From Eurosta solidaginis (taxonomy: Eukaryota; Arthropoda; Insecta; Diptera; Tephritidae), in NCBI RefSeq assembly GCF_040869045.1, contig NC_090319.1:386647601-386711600 (forward strand): a stretch of 64,000 nt of DNA. The letters are read 5' to 3'. A model generated the notes under the pieces. The model searched no databases. It worked only from the letters and a program-made list of their open reading frames with translations, and had not been told where the DNA came from. Position numbers and translations under genes: made by a program. Shown piece by piece: positions 34,566 through 45,586 of the stretch. The first letter of the stretch is position 1. Each line of letters opens with the position of its first letter.

Positions 34566-35189
34566 CACAGGTCAACAAAATAAGAGTTTTGGTTTGGTGC
34601 AGCTCTACTTGTAACCAAATTTGGTAGTACTCGGTACCCTGGTAAAAACTGTATACTTACTTTTTAAATGCTACGTACAGTTTTCTAGCAGAGATTAAGG
34701 CTTTTTTTAAGAGATTAAGGCATGTATGGCCCCATAACTTTGTTTCTGTTTATTCTATCAACACAGTTTTGATGTCGTTGAAAAGAGTACATTTCGCCGC
34801 TTCTATCAGTATACAAGTTGTCTTCAATTCATGTATATAATATATGTCTTCACAAACGTTAGAGAAATTGCCAAAATAATGTGAAAAATTCAATTGTTTG
34901 TTAAATTTTTTCATTTTTAATCACGGTTTTCTCGAATAATTTGTCAACCAGTGCATATGTAAATTATTTTAAGACAATCTCCTATTAATTCTGTTTTCAA
35001 AGACATTTAACTTTTTTATATCCGCGTAGATCTTCCTGGGATTTTCTACTTTAGTACATTTCTACTGTGAAAAAAAAATATTTATATTTTATCTGTTTAT
35101 ATAAATTAATCGGCGATTGCCCGTATTGCCTTAAATGTATGAATATGATAATATATGCGAAAGAAGGCAATTGGGAAAAACTTTACAAT

Positions 35190-35740
35190 AACTAAGGCAT
35201 GACGTAGCTGAATGCGTTTATAACCATTTCAACTATCGTAGGAGTGCGGGTTCGACTCCCACTCCCGGGAGAAAAGGCTTTGAAGAGATTTACTAGGTAC
35301 AATCGAAACAGCGGCGACCGTGGTGTGATGGTAGCGTGCTCTGCCTACCTGGGTTCACACCCCGGGCAAAGCAACATCAAAATTTTAGAAATAAGGTTTT
35401 TCAATTAAAAGAAAATTTTTCTAAGCGGGGTCGCCCCTCGGCAGTGTTTGGCAAGCGCTCCAGGTATATTTCTGCCATGAAAAGCTCTCAGTGAAAATTC
35501 ATCTGCCTTGCAGATGCCGTACGGAGTCGGCATAAAACATGTAGGTCCCGTCCGGCCAATTTTTAGGGAAAAACAAGAGCAGCACGACGCAAATTGGAAG
35601 AGAAGCTCGGCCTTAGATCTCTTCGGAGGTTATCGCGCCTTACATTTATTTTATTTTTAATCGAAACAGCTGTCGCCTTGTCCGTCCTGATGTCACGTTG
35701 TTTAAATTTTTCCCAAATTATTAAATAAATTAATATATAT
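35190..35740 (+). mobile_element. Second tRNA-derived SINE type, host of the inserted SINE
   Basis: A box-like TGACGTAGCTG (35200-35210) and B box GGTTCGACTCC (35249-35259) lie in a tRNA-like head, followed by CACTCCCGGGAGAAAAGGC and a short body. The body is interrupted at AATCGAAACAGC and continues after the other SINE with TGTCGCCTTGTCCGTCC to an AT-rich tail near 35740. Outer edges are approximate. Confidence 0.6.
35313..35658 (+). mobile_element. tRNA-derived SINE, copy 2
   Basis: Head GTGGTGTGATGGTAGCGTGC with B box GGTTCACACCC, then the same body as the copy at 27015-27369 and an AT-rich tail. A perfect 12-bp target duplication AATCGAAACAGC lies at 35301-35312 and 35659-35670. This copy lacks about 10 bp of the head present in copy 1. 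Confidence 0.9.
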
Positions 35741-35856
35741 GTATTTTATAAAAATTTTTCCCTTCCCTTTTATTTTTTAAATTTTCTGTAATTAGTACTT
35801 TCGGGAGCGCGGCTTCAAGTGTTAGTGCCTTTCTATAAATAAATAAAAAAATTTCA

Positions 35857-37450
35857 ATGTCATGTCTTCATCACATTTGTGGGGAATACACAGTCCAAAA
35901 ATTCAGGAAAAGTATAACAGATTTAAAAAAAAGTGCTTATTTTTTGTACTTTAAATTGCAAGTTGTAGACAAAAACAAGCCGTGGATACCTCGAATAGTT
36001 TGCAAAATGTGCTGTGAACACTTGAGACAGTGGGTCAATGGTGAAAGAAGCCATACGATATTCTGGGTGCCTATGCAATGGAGAGAACAAACAAATCACT
36101 TCGATGACTGTTACTTCTGCTGTGTCGATTTGCGTGGTGTTAATGTCCAAAAAATGATATATCCAAACGTTCAATCCGCTAAGAGACTTTTACCACATTC
36201 TGAGGAAGTACCTGTTCCAACATTTTATTCTACCGGTGAATCATCGAATAATGAAGTGTCTAGCGGTAGTGATATCGAAGAAATAGCGTCTACTGAGCCA
36301 ACAACTTTTACCCAACTAGAATTAAACGATCTAATAAGGGATCTCGAATTATCTAAGGAATCCTCAGAAGTTTTGGCTTCTAGATTAAAAGTAAAAACTT
36401 GTTGGCTACAGGTACGAAAGCAAGACTTGCTGCCATTTTTTAATTCGAAATGATATAGTTTTTTGTTCAGATGTGCAAGGCCTCCTTCTCAAAATGGGTC
36501 TTTCAGAATACCACCCAAATGAATGGCGTCTCTTCATAGACAGCTCTAAATGAAGCCTTAAGTGTGTTCTTTTACACAATGGCAACCAATATGGTTCAAT
36601 TCCCATTGCTCATTCAACTAAATTAAAGGAAGAATATCAAAACATTGCACTTGTTTTAGACAAAATCAAGTATAACGAACATAATTGGAGTATTTGTGTA
36701 GATCTAAAGATGGTTAACTTTTTGTTAGGACAACAAAGTGGATACACCAAATACCCATGTTTTCATTGCCTGTGGGATAGTCGTGGCAAGCACCAACACT
36801 GGACAGAAAGTGACTGGCCTGTACGTGAGATGTTGGAAATGGGAAAGCAGAATGTGATAAACCCACCTTTAGTTAAAAGAGATTCAATTATTTTGTCACC
36901 CTTACACTTTAAACTGGGTCTAATGAAACAATTTGTGAAGGCGTTAGATAAAAATGGACAATGTTTTCTTTACATAACGAGAAAATTTCCTAGGCTAAGC
37001 ATAGAAAAAATAAAAGCGGGTATTTTTGATAGCCCACAGATAAGAATGTTAATAAAAGATACGGATTTTTCAAATTCAATTACCAGTTTGGAACTGCTTG
37101 CGTGGAATTTGTTTGTTGAAGTTACTAAGAGCTTTCTGGGAAATCACAAGTCAAGTAACTACTTTGATATTGTTAACAACTTGCTAGAGAATTACAAAAA
37201 CTTAGGATGTAACATGTCTATCAAAATCCATTATCTCCACAGCCACCTTGACCAGTTTCCGGAGAATCTTGGTTCCTATAGCGAAGAACAATGCGAACGG
37301 TTTCACCAGGACCTAAAAACTATGGAAGAGAGGTACCAAGGCCGATGGGTTCAGCATATGATGGCTGACTACTGCTGGGGAATACAACGTGATTGTCTTG
37401 CCATGCTTCATTCACGAAAATCACGTAAACGAAATTTTTTATGTAAATAA
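35857..37450 (+). pseudogene. Transposase of the CACTG element, copy 2 (nearly complete)
   Basis: The N-terminal frame (35857-36453) has CKMCCEHLRQWVNGERSHTI, MQWREQTNHFDDCYFCCVDL (paired CxxC motifs) and LIRDLELSKESSEVLASRLK. A frameshift near 36390 leads to DIVFCSDVQGLLLKMG and NEWRLFIDSSK, then an in-frame TGA at about 36554. The frame 36710-37450 has GQQSGYTKYPCFHCLWDSRG, SIILSPLHFKLGLMKQFVKA, HYLHSHLDQFPENLG, SEEQCERFHQDLKTMEERYQ and MMADYCWG. I recall near-identical multicopy proteins in arthropods and cnidarians but do not know a superfamily name. Position between long inverted repeats makes transposase the best call. With one frameshift and one stop it is non-functional here. Confidence 0.75.
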
Positions 37451-37925
37451 AAAGTTAGTAATAAAATAAATAACAAAAAACTTTTTTTTTCACAGTAAAA
37501 ATTTACCAAAATAGAATATATTAGGAAGATCTACGCAGATATAAAAAAGTTATATGTCTTTGAAAACAGAATTAATAGGAGATTGTTTTAAAATAATTTA
37601 CATATGCACTGGTTGACAAATTATTCGAGAAAACCGTGATTAAAAATGAAAAAATTTAACAAAAAATTTAATTGTTCACATTATTTTTGCAATTTCTCTG
37701 ACGTTTATGAAGATATATTAATAACTTATATACTGATAGAAGCGCCGAAATGTACTCTGGGGCCATACATGCCTTAACCTCATAAAAAGGGGTTCTTGAC
37801 CCTATCTAGAAAACTGTACGTAGCATTAAAAAAGTAAGTATACAGTTTTTATCAGGGTACCGAGTACTACCAAATTTGGTTACAAGTAGAGCTGCACCAA
37901 AATCAGCGTTGACCAGTGTCCAGTG

Positions 37926-38547
37926 TTATTATTTGATATATCGGTGTTTCCGCAGAAGTGTCAGCCAACAGCAACAAAAAGTAAACATTTGCCGAAGAAA
38001 ATTTTATAGATGTCAATCGAAATCCGCATATGTTGTCCTCTACGACACGAACTATTGATCCAATTATTTTGCTAATATAGAAGATATACAATGAACTTGT
38101 ATATTTCTACAACGTTTTCATGCAACATAAACGATTTCGCTAAATTATAAGAAAATATTATGTCAACTCTCATATGAGGTACGCTTTCCGAACGTCCAAA
38201 CAGCAACTTTAGATCTCTAGGAAGGAGGTATGTATCGGAAAATATTCGGATCCAATACTTATACCCAAAAAAATTTGTCCCAGGACAGAACATCCGTAAC
38301 GTTGGAAACATCCATATATCAAAAATTTCACGTAAATATCTTCGATTATTGAGATATTACGAATGGGATAAGATTACTACTCAGCTCTATTCATGAAAGG
38401 TATAAGGTCTTCGGCACAACCTAAGACAGTGTTTACTTGTTTGCATTGCATTACTGCAGAGAGAAGAAGGCACATTTGACAACCGAAGACATATAAATTC
38501 ATTCATAAATAAAATTAAAGGAAAAAAAACTTTTTTAAAAATAAGCT
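37926..38547. other. Gene-less stretch
   Basis: AT-rich, without a recognisable gene. The left part may be the other half of the repeat interrupted by the transposon at 34566. Near 38520 a direct duplication of ~80 bp begins that belongs to the next element. Confidence 0.4.
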
Positions 38548-39379
38548 TTTATTATTGGTTAATAAAATTAACTAAAAAGTAAAGAATAAAATTAAAGAAA
38601 AAAAAAACTTTTTTAAAAATAAGCTTTTATTATTTTATTATTGGTTAATAAAATTAACTAAAAAGTAAAAAATAAATTGACTGTAAAGAAATATAACACT
38701 TTATAAGTTCATTGTAACCTTTAACGATAATAAGGCTTTTTCGTCTGCGACAAAAAAATTCCATATTGTACATAATTATATATTTTTAACATTAAAACTT
38801 TACAACTAAATTATTAAATCTTACAGTTTATATCACAGTCCTAATTGTCCTAAAAAAAATCGTGTTAAATTTTGATGGTATAATTAATTTTCTTGCTATC
38901 GCAATGTAACACGCTTTATGGTTTGCTGGGTAGAGCTTTTATGGTCGTTTAAAATAAGTGCACTTTGTTGTTTTTGTGTTACTTTGACGCGTTTCGACGC
39001 TTACTGCGTCATCCTCAGAAAGCTGTTTTATTTGAAAATATATCAAATATATAAAAATTAACAACTTTTTCCAACAATAAACATGAAAATTCAATCTTGA
39101 CAATTATTACTTACATTGATTATTTAACTAATTGTAATATCACAGTATAAATACAAACAAACATATTTACATATTATTAACTAGCATTGATTTGCGATTA
39201 TCTCTTCACTCTTTGCACAACTGCAGTATAAATGTTGCTTATATTGTTAGCGTCCTCTTTGAAATTCATAACCTGGTGTATTTTTTGTTGTATTCTTAAG
39301 CTCTCTAAAGTTAGTCGTGTTTTCTCTCTTTTTTCTATGTCTAATATTTGTGCATTGTCAAAATCCGCTGTATGGTTAC

Positions 39380-40369
39380 CAGTGTTGCCAGGTGATGAAA
39401 AAAAGAAGCTAGATTGACAAAAAAAAGGTTAGAAAGAGCTAAATTTAGAAAAAAAAAGAAGCTAAAAAAAGGCCAGAAATTTTTTTGGTTAATTCATTAA
39501 TATAATATTTTAGTTTACACATTTGTAAATAAAAACTTATAAACATAACTTAAACATAACTTCTTGTTTCAAAACATATCAGGCACATTTTCCTTGACTA
39601 GCACATGGAATTACTTTAAATGATTGCATATGTGTATATACATAAAAAAATATATTACAAACTAATTATTTATATAAAATATTCCCCGTCTGAACAATCA
39701 GAAGAGCTTAAGTCTGCGTATAAAGTTTGGCTATTTACCATAGGTATGAGATCATCGGTAATTTCAAATCATTAAAACATTTAGATAAGCGTTTTAACGA
39801 GCATCTAATATTAAGCAGCGCATTAGGGATATCAATTTTTAGTTTGTTCCTTAATTTAGTTTTCAGAATTTTCATCCCACTAAAAATTCTTTCAACCTCC
39901 GCGTTACTGAGTGGTAATACTAAAAAACTAAATATGAATTCGACAAGTTCTAAAAAAGGATGTTCGTTTAATGCATTTTCATGTTCTCGGACTTCCGACC
40001 AAAATTCCATGGTGGAGTGTACATTTTTCCATTGTATAGTTATAAGTTTTCGCCACTGCAGCTCTATTAATGCTATTTGACTTGAAGAATAACTATACTT
40101 CTCTTTTTCAAAGTAAGAAAATACATCTGGCTTTGAACTTTCAACGAATTTTCAGCAGCAAAAGGATTAATCTTTTGTAGATAACTCATATTATTAGGTA
40201 TTAGGTGTTCACAGGAACTATTGAAATTATTTTATTTTAGAAATTATTAAAAATACATTCGGAGTAAAAAAGGCTAGAAAAAAGTCACGAAGCTAAACCC
40301 AAAATTTCGAGGCTAAAACAAAAAAAAAAGGCTAAATCTAGCCTCGAAAAGGCTAACCTGGCAACACTG
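39380..40369 (-). mobile_element. 990-bp hAT element in the Penelope endonuclease gene
   Basis: The ends read CAGTGTTGCCAGGT and its inverse ACCTGGCAACACTG. A perfect 8-bp duplication, ATGGTTAC, lies at 39372-39379 and 40370-40377. Subterminal GGCTAGA/GCTAAAT motifs recur. Internally only the transposase C-terminus remains, so this is a deletion derivative needing a transposase from elsewhere. Confidence 0.9.
39735..40010 (-). pseudogene. hAT transposase C-terminal dimerisation fragment
   Basis: The 91-residue frame contains FSFLVLPLSNAEVERIFSGM followed by KTKLRNKL, the conserved hAT C-terminal dimerisation motif. The catalytic DDE part is absent. There is no start codon context of its own. 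Confidence 0.8.
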
Positions 40370-41524
40370 ATGGTTACTCTTTGTAAGGTGCTGTGCGAGA
40401 GCCGTTGTCATCTTCTTATTTTTCGCATCTGTTCTGTGTTCACTTAGCCGTATACCCAGTTGCCGTTTTGTTGTGCCTATATATTGATCACATTTTTCAC
40501 CCACTTTGCCATTACATTTTATTTGATATACTACGTTGTTCTGTTGCTCTTTTTCCACCGGATCCTTTGTTTTTGTAAAAATATTTATTAAAGTGAAGTT
40601 TGGCTTGTGTGCATAGTTCGCATTTTTAATTTTCATTATTTTATGCAGATTTTGGTTATCCGTTAAACCCGGGATAAATGTTACTCCGATGTATTTTTGG
40701 GGAATTTCTTCGGAGTTAAATTTTATTTTAGTATGCTGTGAATTCAATATTTTCAAGATATCTTCCACGTCCTTTTTCTTTATAATTGCGAATATATCAT
40801 CTACATACTTTTTTATGTATCTGATATATAAGTCATGGGTTTTAAGTTCAGCTATGCTGTCGCCAAGTATTTTGTCAAGAACTATGTCAGCTATGGTTGG
40901 CGATAGGGGATTGCCCATGAGCATGCCATATATTTTCTGATAAAAAGTCGAGTTGTACATAAAATAATTATTTTCTCTCAGACAAAATTCGAGTATAGTC
41001 TGGAAACGTTTCTTTGAATTTTTTGTGTGTTTTTCCAACTCTGGCCACTTTTTCATTATTGTTTGTATTGCTAAATGTATTGGGATGTTTGTAAATAATG
41101 AAACTACATCAAAGGATATTAGAATTTCGTCATATTCTATATGCATATTTTTAAGGTTTTCTTTTAATTGAAATGAATTCTTTATATTATATTCTTCAGA
41201 TATTATATTCTTCAGTACAACTCCAATATGCTTAGATAAGTTGTAGCATGGTACTTTTGTCGACGATACAATTGGCCTTAAGGGCATGTTTTCCTTATGT
41301 ATTTTGGGAAGACCGTATATTCTAGGAGCGGTGGCTGCAACACTAGTTCCTGTTTTATTAATGTTAAAAATATATAATTATGTACAATATGGAATTTTTT
41401 GTCGCAGACGAAGAAGCCTAATTATCGTTAAAGGTTACAATGAGCTTACAAAGTGTTATATTTCTTTACAGTCAATTTATTTTTTACTTTTTAGTTAATT
41501 TTATTAACCAATAATAAAAGCTTC

Positions 41525-42609
41525 AAAACAGCACATATAAAATTGTGTCAAACAGTGTTAACTAACTTAAAATCATATACACAAACAAAGCGAAGTTACC
41601 TGCGTTCTTGAGCCGCCTTAGGTTATTCACCATCCCTCTAAACAAAGAACATGGAAGTAAGCGTGGGATTCACCACGTGGGAAGAAAAATTTCTCATATA
41701 AAATGGCATGGTGAACTCCATACCCGCGTAGTAATGGCATGGAATTGCGGTTCCTGTTCGTGGTTCTCGCAGTTCGTTTTTATGCAATATAAATATCTAT
41801 GCATAATTCTGTTATCGATTATTTTATCGAATTCTCGCAAAGTAATATTGTATTGTCATCGGAGTTATACATGCGTGCAAAATTACAGCTCAATCGGACA
41901 CCGGGAAGTGTATCAAATTTAACTTGCAAGATTTGATTACAGAAAACAGCCAAGTGAGAGTACATAAAAGCTCATAAATAATAAGGGAGCAGCAATTGCA
42001 TTAACGAGAAAGCTGTATGCTGTTGTAAGTAAGTTCACTCAGTTGTAAGCATTTAAACCCCTTTATATAACTATAGGGTGATTCATTTTAAGGAGTTTTT
42101 TTCGAACAACGCAAATGCGAAAAATTGTATTAAGGATCTATATTAGGAAAAATTAAATTCATTAACTGTTTTTTAAAAACAAATTATTTCAAACTTTGAC
42201 CATAAATTTTTGCATTGTCATCAATTTACGATAGTGAGCGCCGGCACTTCGTGAGGTTTTTTGGGCAGTGACAACCTAAAACCATACTGGCTTAATATGC
42301 CTTAAAGTTAGCTAGCCGGCTTATATATCTGCATTCTGGAGATTAAGTGGCCTTTATGGCCATTATACATAAAAAGCGGGCATTTGCTTAGACTCGAGTT
42401 TCTGACTAAAAAGTGGCTTGTTTGCTTTTGCTACACAAAGAAAATACCCACCTTTTACCCGGGAAATGGAGTCTGAGCAAATGCTCAATTTTATGAATTA
42501 ATGTTTTATTGACAGATACATGGGCCACTTAAAAACAAACGCAAAAAAAAATTAAAAAGCTTCGCTCTGAAAAACTCACCTTTTACAAACATTTGCATAT
42601 ACTACATAC
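41525..42609. other. Gene-less stretch
   Basis: No coding region or known repeat is recognised. Near 42074 the sequence TAGGGTGATTCATTTTAAGG looks like a transposon end, but I found no partner. Confidence 0.4.
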
Positions 42610-42614
42610 ATACA

Positions 42615-43145
42615 GTAACGAATTTACTGAAATTCCGCTTATTCCAAATCTTCTGCTAACGTTCGAATCACTAAACTGTTGAATAAATAACTCCAATATT
42701 GAATAATGTAAAATGGCCTTTATAAAAGTACTTCACAATAACACTTATACTTCGCAACTAATACCTTGCTTAAACCATACTGATTCTCGTTGCCACTTTT
42801 ATACTGTCCGGTTTCTTCGCCGGCATATTTCTAGGCGCTTCTATTTCCAGAAGTTACTAGTTAGTTAACAGCTATAAATTTCCCAGCTATAACTACAGAT
42901 GCACGGTTTTTATAGCTTCTCTCATAGCCCATGCGCGTGTATATGTGAGTAATACTTGCACAATTACTGCATACTTTCAGGATTATCTCAGATATATGCA
43001 TGTGGTTGTGCGTTGCTTCTCCGCTGCGTGTACGTACATATGTATGTGTAGACATAATGATTAATTTGGTTATGTGCATACAAGTTACTGCTCAGTATCG
43101 GCTTAGAGATGATAGTACCCCTTAGTGTTGCTAGGATTCATCACA
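42615..43145 (-). repeat. 3' LTR of the deleted gypsy-type element
   Basis: Minus strand TGTGATGAATCCTAGC to TTCGTTAC, 531 bp, nearly the length of the solo LTR at 33410-33938. The terminal T of the TGTAACG end on the plus strand is lost next to the ATACA duplication. Confidence 0.9.
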
Positions 43146-43159
43146 CTGCCCTCCACCTA

Positions 43160-43700
43160 AGTCTGATCGTGCCGATCAGACAAATTTCCTGATCAAACCG
43201 CTGCCAGCCTTTCCAAATGAACCACCCTTCTATTTCGTGGTTTCCCAATGGTTCGTATGCGGTAGATGGTATAACTGAACTTCTTCACAACTTTGTACGG
43301 GCCGTCCTAACTGCACCGAAATTTGGATGGAACATCTTTCCGCCGGTGAGGGTTTTATAACAGTACCAAATCTCCCTCCAAGAAACCTTCCGAATTTTTG
43401 TTTTCGGCATACCTGTGTTTCCTCGTACTACTCATTACCCTGGGCCGTTCCCTCACACTCTGTTCTTTGGCCAATGAGAACTACTTCGCAGAGCTTGATC
43501 TTGACGGATTGACTTTGCATCATCAGTATCGTCTTGACGTTTCACAACAGTAGCGCGCGCTGGCTTGAAACTACCCTCGCATTCCTTCTGGGAAATTCTT
43601 TCCTTCGTTTTTGTGCGTCCATTTGGTTTTGTCAATGCCAGTGTTTCTCTAGCAGGTACTTTTGATTTCACTTTATTTGGCCCATTCGTTCCATCAACCA
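43160..43700 (-). pseudogene. pol: Integrase C-terminal remnant fused after the protease
   Basis: A Lys/Arg-rich stretch at 43701-43453 (RTKTKERISQKECEGSFKPA) is followed by broken frames reading GRPVQSCEEV and YTIYRI, matching the chromodomain/GPY-type tail of gypsy integrases. It ends a few dozen bases before the polypurine tract and 3' LTR. The exact deletion junction is not visible; RT to integrase core is missing. Confidence 0.5.
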
Positions 43701-44300
43701 TTACCTTTTACTTTCGTGGTCTTTGTCGAGTCTTCTCCACCAGCACTCGCTTACTGTTGAACCCTTTCTCCAAACTGAAGTTAAGTGGCACATCCTGGTT
43801 CTCATAGCAAATAATCTTTCTCCGCATATCGATCCTGATATCATGGTCAACCAAGAAGTCCACTCCCAATATGATTTCATCAACGATCTACGCCACAACG
43901 AATTTGTGTAGAACTGTGACCTTTCCAATTAAGACTTCACATATCACTTTCCCTGGACTTGGTTATACTCGCCAGTGACCGTACGCAACCTTGCTCCAGG
44001 TAACGGTTTTACTCTCCTGTTGACCAAGTCAGATCGGATTAAGGAATGAAATGCGCCCGTATCTACAGTCAGTACACGTTCTTTGCCATCCACATTCCCT
44101 CTGACGGTAAGACTGCTCGATTCTCTACCAATTTGCAACCTAGATATCACAGGACATTCAATAGCTGGGGCAAGTCTTCGATATTTACATCTGACTCGCT
44201 CTTGCTTATCTCCTCCAGCTTTGCGTTTACGACCATCCACATTGTTGGAACTGTTAGGGTTGGTGTTACAATAACGCGCAATGTCCCTGGCTTTCCACAC
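43701..44300 (-). pseudogene. pol: Aspartic protease
   Basis: In the frame 44300-43944, VLTVDTGAFHSLIRSDLV gives the DTGA active site and LPGARLRTVTGEYNQVQGK follows. After a frameshift near 43930, broken frames continue with EIILGVDFLVDH-type and NQDVPLNFSLEKG-type stretches down to about 43701. The expected RT does not follow; the sequence passes directly to an integrase-end region. Confidence 0.75.
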
Positions 44301-44950
44301 TTAAAACAATTGACTGCATCATTATTCTTCTGCTGCGTACCCTTCAATGCTTCCAAAATTGTGTCTACTCACTCTGGTCTTTCTACTTCCACACGATGAG
44401 CCTTATATGCTGGTTTACTCATAAGGGGGGCAGTTTCCTGAGTCAATTCATGTGATACCGTTTCAGCAAATGTCAGCTTTGGGTTGGCGTATATAGCTCG
44501 CTTCATTTCCACGTCCCGTATGCCATTTATGAAACTCCAGATTTTTACCCTCTCGGTGTATTCCACGGGTGCGTCCGCATTTGCGAGATGAGCCAATCTT
44601 TCAACATCCGAGGCAAACTCCTGCAAAGTTTCATTCGCTTTTTGGTAGCGGTTTTGCAACTCAATTTGGTATATCTGTTTCCTGTGTTCGCTTCCGTATC
44701 GCCTCTCTAGAGCGCTCATCAATGTTTCATAGTTGTTCTGTTCGTACTCTGGAATAGTCTGTAAGATTTCCGCTGCAGGCCCTTTCAATGCCACGAACAG
44801 TGCAGCAACTTTATCTTCCGCATTCCAGTTGTTCACTGCTGCGGTCTTCTCAAACTGTATCTTAAAGACCTGGAAAGAAACAGAGCCGTCAAAAGATGGT
44901 GTTTTTACCTTTGGATTACTTGCAGAAGCACCTGGGCGATTTATTTGCAA
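44147..44950 (-). pseudogene. gag: Gag capsid and zinc knuckle
   Basis: The frame 44950-44369 carries a retrotransposon Gag core (TPSFDGSVSFQVFKIQFEKT, LKGPAAEILQTIP, LERRYGSEHRKQIYQIEL, QEFASDVERLAHLA). Downstream the nucleocapsid knuckle begins CFKCGKPG in the frame 44356-44147 and finishes as ARYC in the frame 44300-43944, so a frameshift cuts the CCHC motif. The protein packages element RNA. Its position between the SAP/coiled-coil part and the protease is normal. Confidence 0.8.
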
Positions 44951-44965
44951 CTCCTGTATACGACC

Positions 44966-45527
44966 TCACAAAGCTTCTATCTCGGCATCAATTTTCTTCT
45001 CGAGCTGTACAATTTTTGTATCCTGTGCTTCCACCTTTGATGTTACCCTTGCTTGCTGTGCTTCTAACTGCGAAGACATTGTTGCCACCTGCAATGATAA
45101 GCGCTCCTCTTGTGTTTTCAACTGCTCGGCCATACACGTCTTCTGTTCTTCTAGTTGAGATGACATAACCGTTGAAATTTGTGATGATATTTCTGAAATG
45201 CGTGCCTTTTGTTCTTCCAGTTGAGATGTTATTCGTTCTGTTATACGTGTTTCCTGGGTTTTCATTTTTGTCGATATCTGTGATAACAAAGCCAATATCG
45301 CATTATTCTCGCCACTTGCTACTGGACTCGGACTTCCGTTCTTCTCTTCCATGTTTGTTGTTGCCTCTTCCCCATCAGGATGAAAGACATCATCGTCCAC
45401 ATTATTTCCTTCCGACTCCATAGCGTCTCGTAGCCGTGCCTGAAGTTCGTTCTTATTGCCGGTTGTATTCAATCCACGGCTCTCCAACTCCTTCTTCAGT
45501 TGCTGGATCCTCACTCAACTTTGCCAT
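44966..45527 (-). pseudogene. gag: Gag N-terminal region: SAP-like motif and coiled coil
   Basis: The likely ATG is the minus-strand codon ending at 45527 (MAKL), after which one extra base shifts the frame. The open frame 45514-44966 begins RIQQLKKELESRGLNTTGNK with ELQARLRDAM, which looks like a SAP DNA-binding motif (Leu-x3-Leu-x3-Gly-Leu-x5-K-x2-L). A long Gln/Glu/Ser-rich heptad-like region follows (repeated SSQLEEQK and TQEERL), suggesting a coiled coil for Gag multimerisation. The frame ends just before the capsid frame at 44950. Confidence 0.7.
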
Positions 45528-45569
45528 GTCCAAGTTGTATTCGCAATCTTCGGAATTTATTCAACAATT

Positions 45570-45584
45570 CCTCTTCTGACACCA
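45570..45584 (-). promoter_or_regulatory. tRNA-Leu-type primer-binding site
   Basis: Two bases inside the 5' LTR the minus strand reads TGGTGTCAGAAGAGG, matching the TGGTGTCAGAAG pattern of tRNA-Leu-primed gypsy elements as remembered. Confidence 0.7.
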
Positions 45585-45586
45585 AT

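Larger units (their letters stand above)
34566..37925 (+). mobile_element. CACTG-ended DNA transposon, copy 2
   Basis: Inverted repeats of about 0.45-0.5 kb flank the transposase: left 34566-35075, right 37484-37925. Shared blocks include GTGCAGCTCTACTTGTAACC, AAATTTGGTAGTACTCGG and ATTCTGTTTTCAAAGACAT. The left end reads CACAGGTCAAC; the right end is the inverse of CACTGGTCAAC, with a further CCAGTG followed by TTA at 37920-37928. Two SINEs are inserted between the left repeat and the gene. This copy is better preserved than the one at 25645-31470. Confidence 0.75.
39198..41345 (-). pseudogene. Penelope-like RT and GIY-YIG endonuclease
   Basis: Transcription order: PRIYGLPKIHKE with LRPIVSST, then DVVSLFTNIP, GMLMGNPLSPTIADIVLDK and the catalytic IKKYVDDIFAII, so the RT core is present. 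After KYIGVTFIPG an internal stretch appears deleted and the frame passes to the linker YAHKPNFTLINIFTKTKD and the endonuclease VVYQIKCNGKVGEKCDQYIG with TTKRQLGIRLSEHR. The gene is cut at LTKSNH by a hAT. Beyond it, TADFDNAQILDIEKRE and IHQVMNFKEDANNISNIYTA continue to TAA at 39198-39200. The RT N-terminus is missing. Confidence 0.85.
38548..41524 (-). mobile_element. Penelope-like element with inverted terminal repeats, split by a hAT
   Basis: Segment 38632-38800 is repeated in inverted orientation at about 41355-41524 (shared blocks include GGTTAATAAAATTAACTAAA, CTTTAACGATAAT and TCGTCTGCGACAAAAAA). Such inverted partial terminal repeats are typical of Penelope-like elements. The left repeat also has a direct duplication at 38520-38640. 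The RT/endonuclease gene lies between them on the minus strand, and a hammerhead-like motif (38985-39018) lies about 180 bp downstream of its stop. Confidence 0.8.

Noticed and set aside
35249..35259. Possible functional tRNA gene (B box GGTTCGACTCC; also GGTTCACACCC copies)
   Set aside because: No cloverleaf can be formed around the boxes; they are heads of SINEs with bodies and, for one family, target duplications.
42074..42480. Possible small transposon starting TAGGGTGATTCATTTTAAGG
   Set aside because: I found no inverted partner or target duplication.
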